Shown here: positions 50,463 to 61,821 of the stretch, one piece after another
Layout of the letters: every line of letters starts with the position of its first letter
Position numbering within the stretch: position 1 is the stretch's first letter
Assembly: GCF_009017415.1 (NCBI RefSeq)
Contig: NC_092408.1
Span: 806,001 to 870,000, forward strand
DNA length: 64,000 bases
Direction of reading: 5' to 3'
From: Aspergillus flavus
Lineage: Eukaryota > Ascomycota > Eurotiomycetes > Eurotiales > Aspergillaceae
Position numbers and translations under genes: made by a program
Notes under the pieces: generated by a model
The model's input: the letters and a program-made list of their open reading frames with translations, nothing else
The model's database searches: none
What the model was told of the DNA's origin: nothing

Positions 50463-52182
50463 ACCGAGATCCAAGGAGAAAACGACTTGATACACACCTA
50501 CTTCTCTCTGACCCTGTCGCCAGAACGGACAAAATTCGTCTTATTTATGCTGGAACACTCTGCGGGGAATACCCCGGTGGCCCGTCGGTCGTCCGTGGGG
50601 GCTAAGACAGTAATTAAACTAGTTTGCTGATAAGCCTGCTCGTGGCTCCATTTTGGACGCTATCTCCACTTTAGCAAGGCACCGTCGGGCTCGGTTCCGA
50701 TCAAGCTTGTTCAGGAAGGTGCTTCGCATTGAGTGAGGATACGGGAAGTCCACTTGGTCTCTAATCCCTGGGTTTAGTGCTGGGAGATATTGATAGTGAG
50801 AGAATGGTTCTTACTCAGGGTATCCTGGGGTATATTAGGGCATACTCAATGTTTACTGTGACAACCTTCCCGCTATATGACAAGAGCTAAGCTAGATCTA
50901 GCGCTAGTTAATTAACCCGGTATCTCCACTGTTGGATGACTACATATTCTCCGCTTATCTAAATAAGACTTTGCCTATCGGCTACAAGTTTTCCGGGTAT
51001 AATGGATTCTGAACTTATGGGATAATCTTGAATCCTTCGATAAGAATCTCTCCAGGTCTTTGACAAATGTATCCTAAACGTTGACATCGTCTCCCGATAT
51101 GCGCCCTTGGTAAGCATGCAAGAATGGAAACATAGAATATTCAGCTTTATTTAATATCCAAGGATGTGGACCGAGTTCCCGTTTGCTTAAGAAACATTAA
51201 TTGAGTTTGTTATAGGCCCAGCTCACTGCAGCATGCAGCTGTATGATTCGGGTGCTATAATTAGCCATGCAGCTTATATATGCAGCTTATTTGATTTGTA
51301 TGGATAGCTATGCACCTTATTGCAAATCAAAAAAAAAAAAAAATCCTTACATAGTCCTAGTAATTTACTGGTGTCGGTCTGCATGATTTGATATGACAAT
51401 ATCAGGGCGGGTCGGTGATTAGTCTATCTCATTTTATAAGTGGTATATATCTAGCTATTTGCCTCTATGTATAGAGCTTTCAGTTTCCACTTGCACCACG
51501 CAGCTAAGCACGTTTTTTCTCACTTCCTGAGGAATTTATATAATAAGTAACTGTAAAAGCACATATCTCTCTTTAGTCTCGTGTGAAGTAGCTAAGCTTC
51601 TCCGGGATATAGCCGTTCATATTCCTAGTCAAGACCAACCATTCATAGTCAGCAAATGTCAATCGTTTCTTAATAAGTCAGTGCATAAGGCTGACACGTG
51701 TTGGGGAGCCTTTGAAAGAGGGAGAGAAGCGCGAAAGCTCTTGTGCTCGAGGCGCCCGTGATAGATACTTTCTCACGTAAGTTATATCCAAGTGTCTTAC
51801 TATTAAAGGTCTTAATACAAAGGTGCGGCTATTACACAGGCCAGGCCTGTGTATAAATACTTACTTTATTAAAAAAACCCACGGAGAAAGGGTACAAGTT
51901 CGATGGATTGTCCACCCTCCAAGCTAGGTCTGTTATGGGCGGTATAAAAATAGGACCTCAAACTACGGGGATCAATTTAACGGGTACTGGCGATGGGTTC
52001 CCAATTACCAGGTTTTGTATTGAGCCAAAGAATGGTATCTGCTTATTGATGATAATAGCTTATTTGCTGTATAGCTTAGACAGGATAACTAGAGATTAAC
52101 TATAAAGATACTTCATCCAATCCCCGCAAATCTAAGATCCATCTAATCGAAAACGATGTATAAAATCCCGGATCCGGTAATT
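50463..52182. other. AT-rich gene-poor region
   Basis: 1.7 kb between the S41 peptidase start and the flavoprotein stop. It is AT-rich with many stop codons in all frames; a 15-nt A run lies at 51329-51343. A short plus-strand ORF at 51908-52099 has no family character. No tRNA, repeat array or transposase is recognised. Confidence 0.5.
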
Positions 52183-53397
52183 TCAAGTCAAAGTAGGGCC
52201 AGGGCTGTCTGGGTCAGCAGCAGCAAACGCTTCGGCACGATTAGCACTAGGCGGATATATCACAACACGGTTGATATTTTCCTTGATCGGTTTAGCCACA
52301 GATGCTTTGAACCTGACTGTACGATCCCAGCCCTCAGTGACAACTGCTCCCCATGGGCCCAGGTCAAGGCACGTTCCATATGTAGGTTGAGAGTAGGGCT
52401 TAGTCGGAACGTTCAGCAAATCGGCAGCAGCATTGTGCCCGGCAAAGCGGCCGAGGGGCATGGCATGCTGACACGACATCATTGCATAGTGGCCGTTGCC
52501 ATCTGTTTCGGCCAGGGCTGCATCACCTGCCACAAAGATATCCTTCGCGGATGGAACGCGCAGATCCACATCGACATGAAGACGGCCGCATTTGTCTTTT
52601 GCCCCTGGTATCTGCTGCGTCAATGGGGTTGCTTCTAGTCCAGCTGTCCAGAGGACCGTGAGGGACTCAATGCGCTCGCCGCTGGTAGTCACCACACCTT
52701 TGTCGTCCACTGACATAACTCCCGCCCCAAGCTTTGTTTCCACCCCCTGCTCTGCTAGGGCTTGAGTAATGACTGGTCGTGGGTTGGCTCCCAGTTCAGG
52801 GCCAATTTCGGTGGCCTGTTCGACAATGACGACGCGCACTTCTGCCTCCTGGCCGAGGATCGAACGTAAACGTTCGGGTAGCTCAGCTGCAATTTCAACA
52901 CCCGTAAAGCCGCCGCCTCCAACGACAACCGTATTGCGAGCCGGGCTAGGAGGAAGGGAGGCTAGACTGTGCAGATGAGCCTCAAAGTCTGCCGCCTCCC
53001 CAAGCTGGTCGATGCTGAATGAGTGCTCACGAAGCCCGGGGATATTTGGACGTCTCAAGCGACTGCCGGCTGCTAGCACAAGCCGGTCGTACGAAATGGT
53101 CGAACACACCCCAGCTTGGTCCACAATCTTCACCAGGCGTTGCGGGACGTAGATAGTCTCGACTGTGCCTTTGGCAAAGTGGATACCTGTGACACGGAAA
53201 AGACCTTCAAGCGAAGCACTCATGTTTTTCGCGCCTGATTCGTACAATCGGGGACGTATAACCAGTGTTGGCTCTGGCGACACGACCGTCACTTCAATGC
53301 CGGTAGCTTTCCCTCCGTGCAGGTCAATCAAGCGCATGGCAGCAAGGGCGCTCCACATTCCAGCAAAGCCCGTCCCGATAACCACTATTCTCTGCAT
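52183..53397 (-). CDS. NDH-2 / AIF-like FAD-dependent pyridine nucleotide oxidoreductase
   Basis: Intronless CDS of 404 aa, start ATG at 53397 (RIVVIGTGFAGMWSA begins at residue 3); the open frame extends further upstream without a better start. The first Rossmann fold GxGxxG (VIGTGFAG) binds FAD, the second (VVGGGGFTGVEIAAEL) binds NAD(P)H, and IFVAGDAALAE is the C-terminal FAD-contacting motif. It resembles bacterial type II NADH dehydrogenases and AIF/FSP1-like oxidoreductases. There is no recognisable mitochondrial presequence or TM. The absence of introns, in a window where nearly every gene has them, and the bacterial-like sequence raise the question of horizontal origin. Confidence 0.85.
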   Translation of the reverse strand: MQRIVVIGTGFAGMWSALAAMRLIDLHGGKATGIEVTVVSPEPTLVIRPRLYESGAKNMSASLEGLFRVTGIHFAKGTVETIYVPQRLVKIVDQAGVCSTISYDRLVLAAGSRLRRPNIPGLREHSFSIDQLGEAADFEAHLHSLASLPPSPARNTVVVGGGGFTGVEIAAELPERLRSILGQEAEVRVVIVEQATEIGPELGANPRPVITQALAEQGVETKLGAGVMSVDDKGVVTTSGERIESLTVLWTAGLEATPLTQQIPGAKDKCGRLHVDVDLRVPSAKDIFVAGDAALAETDGNGHYAMMSCQHAMPLGRFAGHNAAADLLNVPTKPYSQPTYGTCLDLGPWGAVVTEGWDRTVRFKASVAKPIKENINRVVIYPPSANRAEAFAAADPDSPGPTLT

Positions 53398-53956
53398 CTT
53401 GAACTGTTGGAGAACTTGACCGAATCTTTGGTAGGGAATAACTAGCGTTCGGGGTAATATATACACGCTTCGAGGCAATACGTGTAATTCTGTTGCGCAG
53501 TCAGTCTTGATCATGGCCGTCGAGATCCTTATATAGGACTGCCGAAGTCACGGTCCGATGGAGACACTTAGTATGAACGAAAGATTCGGCATCTCGCTCT
53601 GTTGACAGGGCTTCCCGGATAGGCTATTGGGGTTATCCGGACCCGTAGCCTATCGGGAACCCGAGTGGAGTCACGGTACGGGTATACTTGCTTATACGGA
53701 GTACCAGCAGCTCCTTGGTTATGCCTTACAAAATACTCTCGCAATAGTTGAGTTCTATTACAGTTCTATATGGCGGAGATAATATCTAATTCAGAAATAT
53801 AGCAACCATCGCTTCACGCAGTTAAGGGGTGGTTAAGCCTGGTCATCCTTATTATACTAGATTAGGTACATTTTGAGATACAAACACTGGTAACGCAGGA
53901 ACGTTCCCTTGGAAAATGAAGTAGTGATGAACTACAATGCATAGCGCCCTCCACAT
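53398..53956. other. Intergenic region
   Basis: 559 bp upstream of the flavoprotein. Nothing recognised beyond a presumed promoter. Confidence 0.4.
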
Positions 53957-54219
53957 TCAACCCGTGAGAACAAACTTTCCACGTCCAGAATACCGCCCAT
54001 TAGCATGATCGTGTGCCTCCTGTGCTTCTAAAAGAGGACAAGTCCCCACGACGAAAGACTGCACCGTGCCTCGATCGACAAGTTCAGCGAGATAATGCAA
54101 AGCCTCGCTACTACCCTCGACGATGAAAAACAAAGCCCGAACACCGTCTTTCCGAATGCCACGCTTTCATGTTCTTCGACAAAGTTATAACTCGCGGAAT
54201 CCACAGAGACCAGTACCCC
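53957..54219 (-). pseudogene. Fragment of an MDR-family (zinc-type alcohol dehydrogenase/quinone) oxidoreductase
   Basis: On the minus strand the sequence reads (with a frame change at about 54155-54165) VDSASYNFVEEH..VAFGK / KDGVRALFFIVEGSSEALHYLAELVDRG and ends EAHDHANGRYSGRGKFVLTG before a TGA at 53957-53959. This is the C-terminal third of the medium-chain dehydrogenase family (the ANGR..GKFVL ending is typical). The N-terminal two thirds are absent: the match stops abruptly at an AT-rich stretch near 54220. Truncation plus frameshift mark a dead remnant. Confidence 0.75.
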
Positions 54220-54653
54220 CTATCTAATTTATTCATACTTATTCCATTTATTTGTAGGATTGATTAGTGGTTTATCTAGTATAGATAGTCTGCATACTAA
54301 TGCAAACCGACAAAATCTTGTATTCGATACGAAATTACAAATAGATACATATTTATAGATATTCTACTTGACTGCAAGTTTAGTCCGTATCTTTGTATAG
54401 TTTCATCAAGGAAAGGAGATGATGAAAAATAATTTGTTTTTCTTTTTTCAGCAATCTTAGGTCTAGTGATCATTAATAAAAGAACATACAATATAACTAT
54501 GCAGTCCTAGATCGCCTGTACTTTATTGTCAATTTATCAATTTTTGCTATGGAACAGGTGTTCGACCAATATATGTGGAGTGAGGGATCAACCTGGCTGC
54601 TGTTATGAAACCCTAGGCAAGCCCTGAACCACGAATAGAGAGCCTTAAATTGC
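54220..54653. other. AT-rich spacer
   Basis: 434 bp of AT-rich sequence between the broken dehydrogenase fragment and the PhzF gene. No feature recognised. Confidence 0.4.
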
Positions 54654-55607
54654 TTAAACAGAAGGCACAAGAATACTTCCACTCATGATTTGTCTTGCCT
54701 TGCCCCCAAGCTGTACCTCCTTTACCCTCCTCACCCCGTCCTCTCCAACATCAACCTTAACCTCGACTGCAATATCACTCTGCCGCCCCATCTCCACGCC
54801 CTGTGTCACTTGAAACTGAATTCTTGTCTCGCTATACTTCTGGAGGGCAAGATAGCTTGTCAATGCACACGCTGCCGACCCTGTGGCCGGATCTTCTATC
54901 TGATCCTCCACCATCCTCGTTCTCAACTGAACCGTCCTTACCCCAGAGTCCGAGACGCTCGTCCCGGAAATAACATAATAGTATCGCCCGATGAACGTCT
55001 CACTCCATTCTACATCAACAAGGTCGCGCATTGCACAAGGGAAAGCGCCTGGTAAAACCTGAGATAACAGATCCAGACTCGGGAGGGGAATAAGAGCAAA
55101 AGTCATCCCCTTCACGATGCTGAAAATAGGAGCTTGAAGCTCTGCTGAGCGAATCTCGGGGGTGGAATGCAGGCGGTCCGCACGAAGAGTTGACTCGATG
55201 TGGCCGAGAACCTTGGAGTTGAGATGGGTGTCGTGCGGAATAGCAGCGCTAACGAGCCCTTCTTCCGCATCGGAGCGGATGGGAATGGGACCTGCCTTGG
55301 TGATGAGCTTGTTGATCCCTTGCGCCTGGAGGTAGCTGGCCGTGCCGATGGTGGGATGGCCGGCAAAGGGGAGCTCCTCGGTCGTCGTGAAAATGTCGAT
55401 GCGGCGGGTGTGCGGGTCGGGGTCGTTGCTTGGGTCGACATCATGTATGAAAACTGATTCTGAAAGGTTGAATTCTCGAGCAATGGCCTGTTTCTGGGCC
55501 TGAGAGAGCGGGGCCCCAGGAGGGAGGTGGACGACACCCAGGGGGTTGCCCTTGAAGGGCGTGGTGGTAAAGACGTCAAGGGTGACGAAGTTGAGATGAG
55601 TAGCCAT
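54654..55607 (-). CDS. PhzF-family isomerase/epimerase-like protein
   Basis: Intronless, 317 aa, the usual size of the PhzF (phenazine biosynthesis-like, diaminopimelate epimerase fold) family. The start LNFVTLDVFTTTPFKGNPLGVVHLP contains the conserved F-GNP-GV block, followed by NLSESVFI, the LPFAGHPTIGTASYL motif, and EDPATGSAACALTSYL near residue 240. The catalytic Glu of bacterial PhzF aligns to the NLSES region. The substrate in fungi is usually unknown. Minus strand, divergent from the transcription factor gene. Confidence 0.9.
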   Translation of the reverse strand: MATHLNFVTLDVFTTTPFKGNPLGVVHLPPGAPLSQAQKQAIAREFNLSESVFIHDVDPSNDPDPHTRRIDIFTTTEELPFAGHPTIGTASYLQAQGINKLITKAGPIPIRSDAEEGLVSAAIPHDTHLNSKVLGHIESTLRADRLHSTPEIRSAELQAPIFSIVKGMTFALIPLPSLDLLSQVLPGAFPCAMRDLVDVEWSETFIGRYYYVISGTSVSDSGVRTVQLRTRMVEDQIEDPATGSAACALTSYLALQKYSETRIQFQVTQGVEMGRQSDIAVEVKVDVGEDGVRRVKEVQLGGKARQIMSGSILVPSV

Positions 55608-56010
55608 TGTGGATGGTTAAGTGAGGATCTAGAGAAAGAAAAGAACGAAGGAAGGAAGGAAAGAAAGAAAGAAAGAAAGTGGATTGTATTTTAGTCTTTA
55701 AATAACGCCTTGTGAGTCATCATCTCGTATATTTACGACTCGATAAAAATCGATTTGGATGTTAAACTAGACTGTATCGGTTGAAAGACTGTATTAAGTG
55801 ACGGCGAAGCTTGACGAGAAACCTCCCCACGAACTGAGACTGCAATGGCCAGTACAACAATTCAAGAATTTCCAGCCACAACCTGCTATATAGTTATAGA
55901 CTTATAGTGATGCAACAACAACCACCACGGGTCCCGTGACTCGTGGATGACTCAGCATTTCTGGGCTGCATCGTCAAAAGCGAAACGAATCTCCTCATCT
56001 TGGACATCTT
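55608..56010. other. Divergent promoter region PhzF / transcription factor, with GAAA microsatellite
   Basis: 403 bp between divergent starts. An (AAAG/GAAA)n purine tract lies at about 55631-55679, directly upstream of the PhzF start, so the PhzF leader is pyrimidine-rich. Confidence 0.6.
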
Positions 56011-58641
56011 ATGTCTAGTCAAGCTTTGCCGATGCCTCCCAGAAAGAAACATAGAATGTCACCCGTAGAGAGAATTGCAGAGGAGCAAGCTCGTCGAAAT
56101 ACGTCTTCTCCTAGGAAGAAAAGCAGGTTATTCCGGTGTCAATTTTGTGCTAGACAATTTCAACGGAATGAGCACTTGCAACGACATGAACGGTTACGTA
56201 GGAACTCCAATTCTTGGATGCGAACCCTCCCTCACATATTACAGATACGAAGGAAAAGCCCTTTGGCTGTACCGTCTGCCCACAAACCTTTACCAGAAGG
56301 TAAAAACAGATACAGATACTCCTTAAGTGTACACTCGGCTAAAGATGGCTGAATCAGTGACCTTCTCGCACGTCACCTACGCCTCTGCCATACTGCTGCT
56401 TCGTCCACTAAAAGTGGATTTGGAGCTCCTTTGGATAAGCGCGGCAAATCGCTGCAGCATTCTGGCTATCTTCTTCATGGTGCAAAAGTAACATCACCAC
56501 ATATCCATGAAGAACAAGACACGGTCGTCACTGCCAATGATCCAGGCCATTCTTCGCCCATATTACCACCCTCCGATACATTCTTGGCTCCCATTTTAGA
56601 CGCACCTTCCTCTGGTCTCTCAAAGACTCCTAAGGATAATCCAGCCGCAATGTCTGTAGAGGCTCCCGTCGACTCGTCCCAGGTGCTATGGGATCAGTCG
56701 GCACCTAATTTTGGTGACTTGACCCACATTATTGACAATATGACTGTAGCATCACAATTAGCCCATGACCAGCCAAACTTGCCACTCTCATTTTCTCTAT
56801 TCGATGAGATGGTCCCTCAGCCTTCCAGCATTCATTGGCAATATCCTAGTACTACCCCATCTCATGAAGCCACAGGCTTTCGTCAGGTCCCGCATCTATT
56901 TGAGGAATTCTCCTCGGCATTCCCTTCCTTTGAAATATTACCGTCAATGCAGACTTACCAAGAACCATGGAAAATTACGCAACAACTTTGGGATAGACTC
57001 TTTGCGCAAGTTCAATTCTTTAGTCCCCTTCTTCCGCCTGAATTTGTGCTTCAGTCGCGACATACTTTGACTCGCTACCTCGGAACATACTTCTCGGGAT
57101 TCCACCGTCATCTGCCATTTCTTCACATCCCTACATTCTCACTAGAGAGGTGTCCAGTTGAACTAATACTCGCCATGGCGGTTATTGGAGCCCAGTCTAA
57201 CTTTGAATATGATAACGCGAGAATTCTGTTCGAAGCGTCTTATGTCATAGTCCAAGAACGTCTGCGTAACCGCAAAGCGGAGCTTTGCCATAGATCATTC
57301 CCAATAGATGATGAGGCATCGGCTGTTTTGCAACCCGGATGTCAGCCATGGATGGAAAGCTCTTTCTCTGTCCTAGAAGTTCCGTCAGACTCGACCGCGG
57401 GCCAGGCCGGCATCCCTCAATTCCATCCACTACCTGCTGCACAAACACTCCTTTTGCTCATGGCAATGGCAACATGGGGCAATTCAAAGGCCATATATAA
57501 CAAAGCCTTTGGTCTACAAAACACAATAGTCAATCTTGTGCGAGAGGAAGAATTCCTGAAGGTGCAAACTCAGACACCGGAAGGCATTGGTTGGCGTCAA
57601 TGGGTTCAAATCGAAGGGTTCAAGCGGACAATCGCTATAATATACTGCTTTTTAAATTTCCACACTATAGTCAATGATACCCCGCCCCCCATTCGAACCT
57701 CAGAACTGATCATCAACCTACCTTCGCGGGAAGCAGATTGGGCGGCCCAGACTGAGAAGGAGTGGCAGGAAATCCGGGGTAGATCGGAACCTGAGCCAGA
57801 ATTTCAATCATATTTTTCGAATCTCTTCCTAGAGCGAAAGGAGGACAACGAAATCGTCAAGGGATATTCCTCACTGGGTGGATACACCCTCATATTGGCT
57901 TTGATTCAACACATCTACTTCCTACGCGAGTTGAGCAAATACAAACCTGGCTCAGAACAGAGCCTTTCTCCAGCAGATGCAGCAAACGTGGAGCAAGCAC
58001 TGAGGAACTGGGAGAGTGGATGGTATACAGACCCAGAATCATCCCTCAGTCCTGGAAATCCACAAGGCCCAATTTCCTTCAACTCCACAGCTTTGCTTCG
58101 AATGGCCTATATTCGGCTGGTTGTGGATGTGGGTCCGTGGCGCGCTCTAAACACTCATAATCCTTACGAGATTGCGATGTCTATGCACCAAAGTCCGCCC
58201 CTAACACCCTCTACTAAACTGTCACACGCAGTGCTGTACGCTGCGCACGCACTCAGCATTCCGGTCAAAATGGGCGTCAGTATCGTGACACGTAGTCAGG
58301 CCTTTACTTGGTCCCTCCAGCATTCACTCTGTGCACTTGAGTGCGCTTTCGTGGTTAGCAAGTGGTTGCTTGCCATGCAAAATCGGACGTCTGAGGTGCC
58401 CGTCGATAAGGAGGAAACAACCCTGGTTGCCTATCTCACTGATATTGTGACAGAGGCAGACCCTGCGATGGGTTCGGTGAGAGGCGGCGGGGAGATACCA
58501 CACCTTTCTAAATTGTGTGTTCGGGTCATCAAGCTTTGGGCGAAGCTTCTGAGCGGAGAAGCACACTGGGACGTAGTACGCATGATTGGAAAAGTGTTAG
58601 AAGCATATGGTTACATCTTAGAGAAAGAGCTCTTAGTGTAA
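56011..58641 (+). CDS. C2H2 zinc-finger transcription factor with fungal_trans domain
   Basis: CDS is join(56011..56197, 56245..56299, 56358..58641), 841 aa. Splicing rebuilds two tandem C2H2 fingers: FRCQFCARQFQRNEHLQRHERLH (about residues 45-67) and FGCTVCPQTFTRSDLLARHLRLCH, joined by the canonical TKEKP linker. A Ser/Pro-rich linker follows, then a long helical fungal-specific transcription factor domain (from about residue 290, including RYLGTYFSGFHRHLPFLHIPTFSLERCPVELILAMAVIGA). This finger plus fungal_trans architecture is common in regulators of metabolism. It may regulate the neighbouring PhzF and O-methyltransferase genes; that is inference from position only. Confidence 0.9.
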
Positions 58642-59371
58642 TCAATACTGTGAAATATTACAATACCCTTGACATGGTAGTTTTGTGTAGTAGTACTTCT
58701 AAATAAACTGATTATCGTTCAATTTCAGACTCTTGCTTATACTCATACTAGTTTGCAAAGCTTCTCCTAAGGGTATATGTATAAGTGAAGTAGATGAACT
58801 AACTCAGTACCCCAAAATGCCAAGGCATGCTCCCTCCCCACTTTGATCACCTACAAAAAAAGCCCTAATGAGGGGCACCAGATTTAATGTATTCTTGGCA
58901 TTATGGGGGATTTTGCCGTGAACATTGATTCTTCGGTCCTCAACTCGCGATACTCGCGCTCTAAGGATCCACAATATACTTAATATCATTGATTCCATAT
59001 TGGCGGCACTTTCAGCGCGCAGACGAGACCAGACTGCCGCCAGAGCCTATGGTCGTAGACACGATCAACGATGTAGGGACAAGCTTTGAAGTTCCGAGAG
59101 GCCGAGCCCGGATATTTCCGCGGCACCAAGGATTGAGCTAACCGTATACAGTCTGGTTCCAAGTCTCCAAAAAGCCAAGACCATCAACCATATAACTGGG
59201 CACATACAACGTCCGGAAAGACATGTACCTACTTCGTATTATATAGTGAGCTTAGCAACAATTTGAGTCATCACGTTAGTGTCTGTACCTGTCAGAGAAC
59301 ATAAATAGCGCTGTTTTCGGCCTAGTTCTCACGGTCCCAATTTTATCAACGTCAACGTCTTCCACTTCAAT
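58642..59371. other. Intergenic region
   Basis: 730 bp between the transcription factor and the methyltransferase. Promoter of the latter expected; nothing else recognised. Confidence 0.45.
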
Positions 59372-60166
59372 ATGTCCTCATCACCCGTGGATGCACCACC
59401 CCATGTGCTCCAACTTTTATCAAAGCTCCATAAATTGTCATTGGAGCAGGAAGCTACCATCGCTAAAACTGGCAAGGTCTTCTCGGCCACGGTCATAGGT
59501 GACTTCGAGGACAAGCTCCCTGAGAAGGATGCGACAGCTGAGTTCGACAAGCTGATGCTCGATAAATTTATTGCTCTCGATGAGGATAAATGTCAGTTTG
59601 TATATCAATTAATCAACGCGATGGGAGCCACGAATGTGGTGGAGGCGGGAACCAGTTTCGGCGTCAGCACTATCTATCTAGCTCTCGCGGTAGCTAAAAC
59701 GAAGGCTGCGACAGGAAAGCCCGGTGTGGTCATCGCCACAGAGAAAGAGCCAGAGAAGGCAAAGATTGCACGAGTCTACTGGAAGCAATGTGGCCCCGCG
59801 GTGGAGAATGAGATTGACCTTCGCGAGGGCGATCTCCTCGAAACGCTGAAGGAGAACCTGCCAGACGTCGACTTACTCTTACTGGATAGTAAGTATATCC
59901 CGTCCACGTGGTCCTGTGCTTGTTGTTGGGCACCAACTAACCGTCTTCGACTAGTCTGGTCGAAACTTGCCCTCCCAACTCTCAAAACAGTCCAGCCGCA
60001 TCTTCGACACGGCGCCGTGGTCCTTACCGACAACACTATCTCGGGTGCTCAAGGATATGCGGACTTGCTGGCTTACCTCAGAGAACCAGGAAATGGATTC
60101 CGCAATATGACTTTGCCATTCACCAATGGGCTTGAGATGAGCGTTTATCTACCAGAGAACAAATAA
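59372..60166 (+). CDS. SAM-dependent O-methyltransferase (CCoAOMT/MdmC-like)
   Basis: CDS is join(59372..59888, 59955..60166), 242 aa, the size of the small cation-dependent O-methyltransferase family. The SAM-binding motif I is VVEAGTSFGVSTIYLALAV. VIATEKEPEKAKIAR is motif II with the acidic residue that binds the ribose, and VDLLLLDI (completed by splicing) is motif IV. VLTDNTISGAQGYADLL is the C-terminal catalytic region. Members methylate catechols or small phenolics and, in fungi, cluster products. Spacing and strand put it next to the transcription factor. Confidence 0.85.
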   Translation: MSSSPVDAPPHVLQLLSKLHKLSLEQEATIAKTGKVFSATVIGDFEDKLPEKDATAEFDKLMLDKFIALDEDKCQFVYQLINAMGATNVVEAGTSFGVSTIYLALAVAKTKAATGKPGVVIATEKEPEKAKIARVYWKQCGPAVENEIDLREGDLLETLKENLPDVDLLLLDSKYIPSTWSCACCWAPTNRLRLVWSKLALPTLKTVQPHLRHGAVVLTDNTISGAQGYADLLAYLREPGNGFRNMTLPFTNGLEMSVYLPENK

Positions 60167-61319
60167 GCTATTGCGCCTTATGCATTAAACTCTGTGCCCT
60201 GACGTTATCAATGCTGCCGTTTCCTTTTCTATTAGCTTCCCACAATTCTATGTATTCAACCCGTGTTCTGCGTTATAGAAGTGAATGACATGTTGGATGG
60301 TAATTCCTCCTAGCTGGTTTCTTCGAGTGCTGTACTGAGTGGTGGCCTGTTGCATCCTATGGGGAGCGGTGGGCTGACAATTTGCCTGATACAAGTCATA
60401 ACACTAATCGGTTTGATATCGCCAACTTTACCGCTGCAAAGTGGTGGGTCCAGCACTGAAAGTAATGTACTAGGCTCAGAGAGCTTTGTCTCCCTCTCCC
60501 TTCGTCTCCCTCCCAAAGTCAATCTTCCAGGTCTTGCATTTTGTTCAAAGGAGTAAGGTTCCGAGATTTGCACAAGGCTGTCAAGACGTCAGGAGTTCCT
60601 ATCACATTCCGCGATATGCGAGTTTGTTCTTGCGTTAACGCCGACAATCAGTAGTAGCAATTGTACAAATAGTAAAGGTTCTGGCAATCGTGTGAATGTA
60701 ACATTTTACAAATCTTGGATTTTGCTGGGCGTGAGTCAGAGAAGCAGATATATGACGCTATGGATAAAGCAGTGATCCGCTCCGAGCATGTTGAGGATAT
60801 GTCAGGACTCAGGACATACCAGGAACATGCTATAGCATATTAGGGACACTCTAGGAAGGGACATAACAGAACTGTTATTACCTGTATCTAAGATGAGTTC
60901 TTCACCTCGTTTTAACAGAGCATAAACTACCTACCTTTCAATCTTGAAAAGACAATTGTTGCATTATCCTCTCTTTGAATCTATCCAGAATGCTCATAAG
61001 ACCTCATTCTTGTGAAGGATCGGCAGGCCTTGTTTGAAAGCGTGTTGATAACCCCTCAATCAACCAGATTAAAAAGTTTAAGATAAATCATTTCTCAATG
61101 TCCTTTGGCGCTTACCACACTTTTAGTAGTCACAATTCCTTGCCTTTAAGGAACAAGTTTTCAAAGTAGTATCAGTCTCACAAATACTTAGAATTGTACT
61201 ACTTGCGGGAAAAGGAAATCTAGGTAGTAAATGGTGTCATACTATCGGGAGTTTATAAGTTGGTTTTCACAACACAATATAATAGCCTTTAAAGTATTGA
61301 TTCTGTTTTCATCAGATTT
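60167..61319. other. Intergenic region
   Basis: 1.15 kb without a recognisable gene, moderately AT-rich. Confidence 0.45.
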
Positions 61320-61821
61320 ATGAATCCAATTAAAACACTATTCACTTGCATTAAGAGTACGAGAATGGAATTTCAGTTGGTTTTTCAACTCACAGCCTCA
61401 GGAGCAGCCTCAGTCTGCGTTGCAGGAAGCCTCACTATCTGGCTTTGGTCAATTACACATGGTGAAACTCAGAGGCTAATGTTACTCGTTAAGAACCCGA
61501 TCATCTTAGGCCAGGCAGTAATAGCTATGCTTGTCCTTTCCGGTTCACCTATATCCCTTTTCCTAGCAACCCAGCAAGTCAACTACATCGGAGGTGAGAG
61601 CTCCGCCTCTTTAGGGTTACTAGGTCATAATGTTGTCTATTATAGGCCCTTCCCGGCCGATCCTGTGGTTTTTAGTCAACATATTGCTGCTTCCACCAAC
61701 CATAAATGAGATAGGTGGATTAATTATATTGAATCAACTGAAGGCAGCCCTGACTATCTGTAGTACCTTAGTATTTGTAGTCTACAATTGCGATCGACTC
61801 ATTTATTCGCTGTTTGCTTAA
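61320..61821 (+). CDS. Small multi-TM hypothetical protein
   Basis: Predicted CDS is join(61320..61593, 61646..61821), 149 aa, using a GTGAGA donor and TAG acceptor 52 bp apart. The joined protein has about four hydrophobic segments (SGAASVCVAGSLTIWLW, NPIILGQAVIAMLVLSGSPISLFLA, PILWFLVNILLLPP, ALTICSTLVFVVYN). I do not recognise the family. The splice fits so neatly, with hydrophobic sequence continuing on both sides, that a real gene is likely, but the start (61320 or an inner ATG at 61365) and any further exons are uncertain. A following plus-strand ORF at 61877-62125 is also hydrophobic and might be another exon. Confidence 0.45.

Noticed and set aside
50463..52182. Possible RIP-degraded transposon in AT-rich stretch
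   Set aside because: AT content is suggestive, but no terminal repeats, transposase or reverse transcriptase motifs could be seen.
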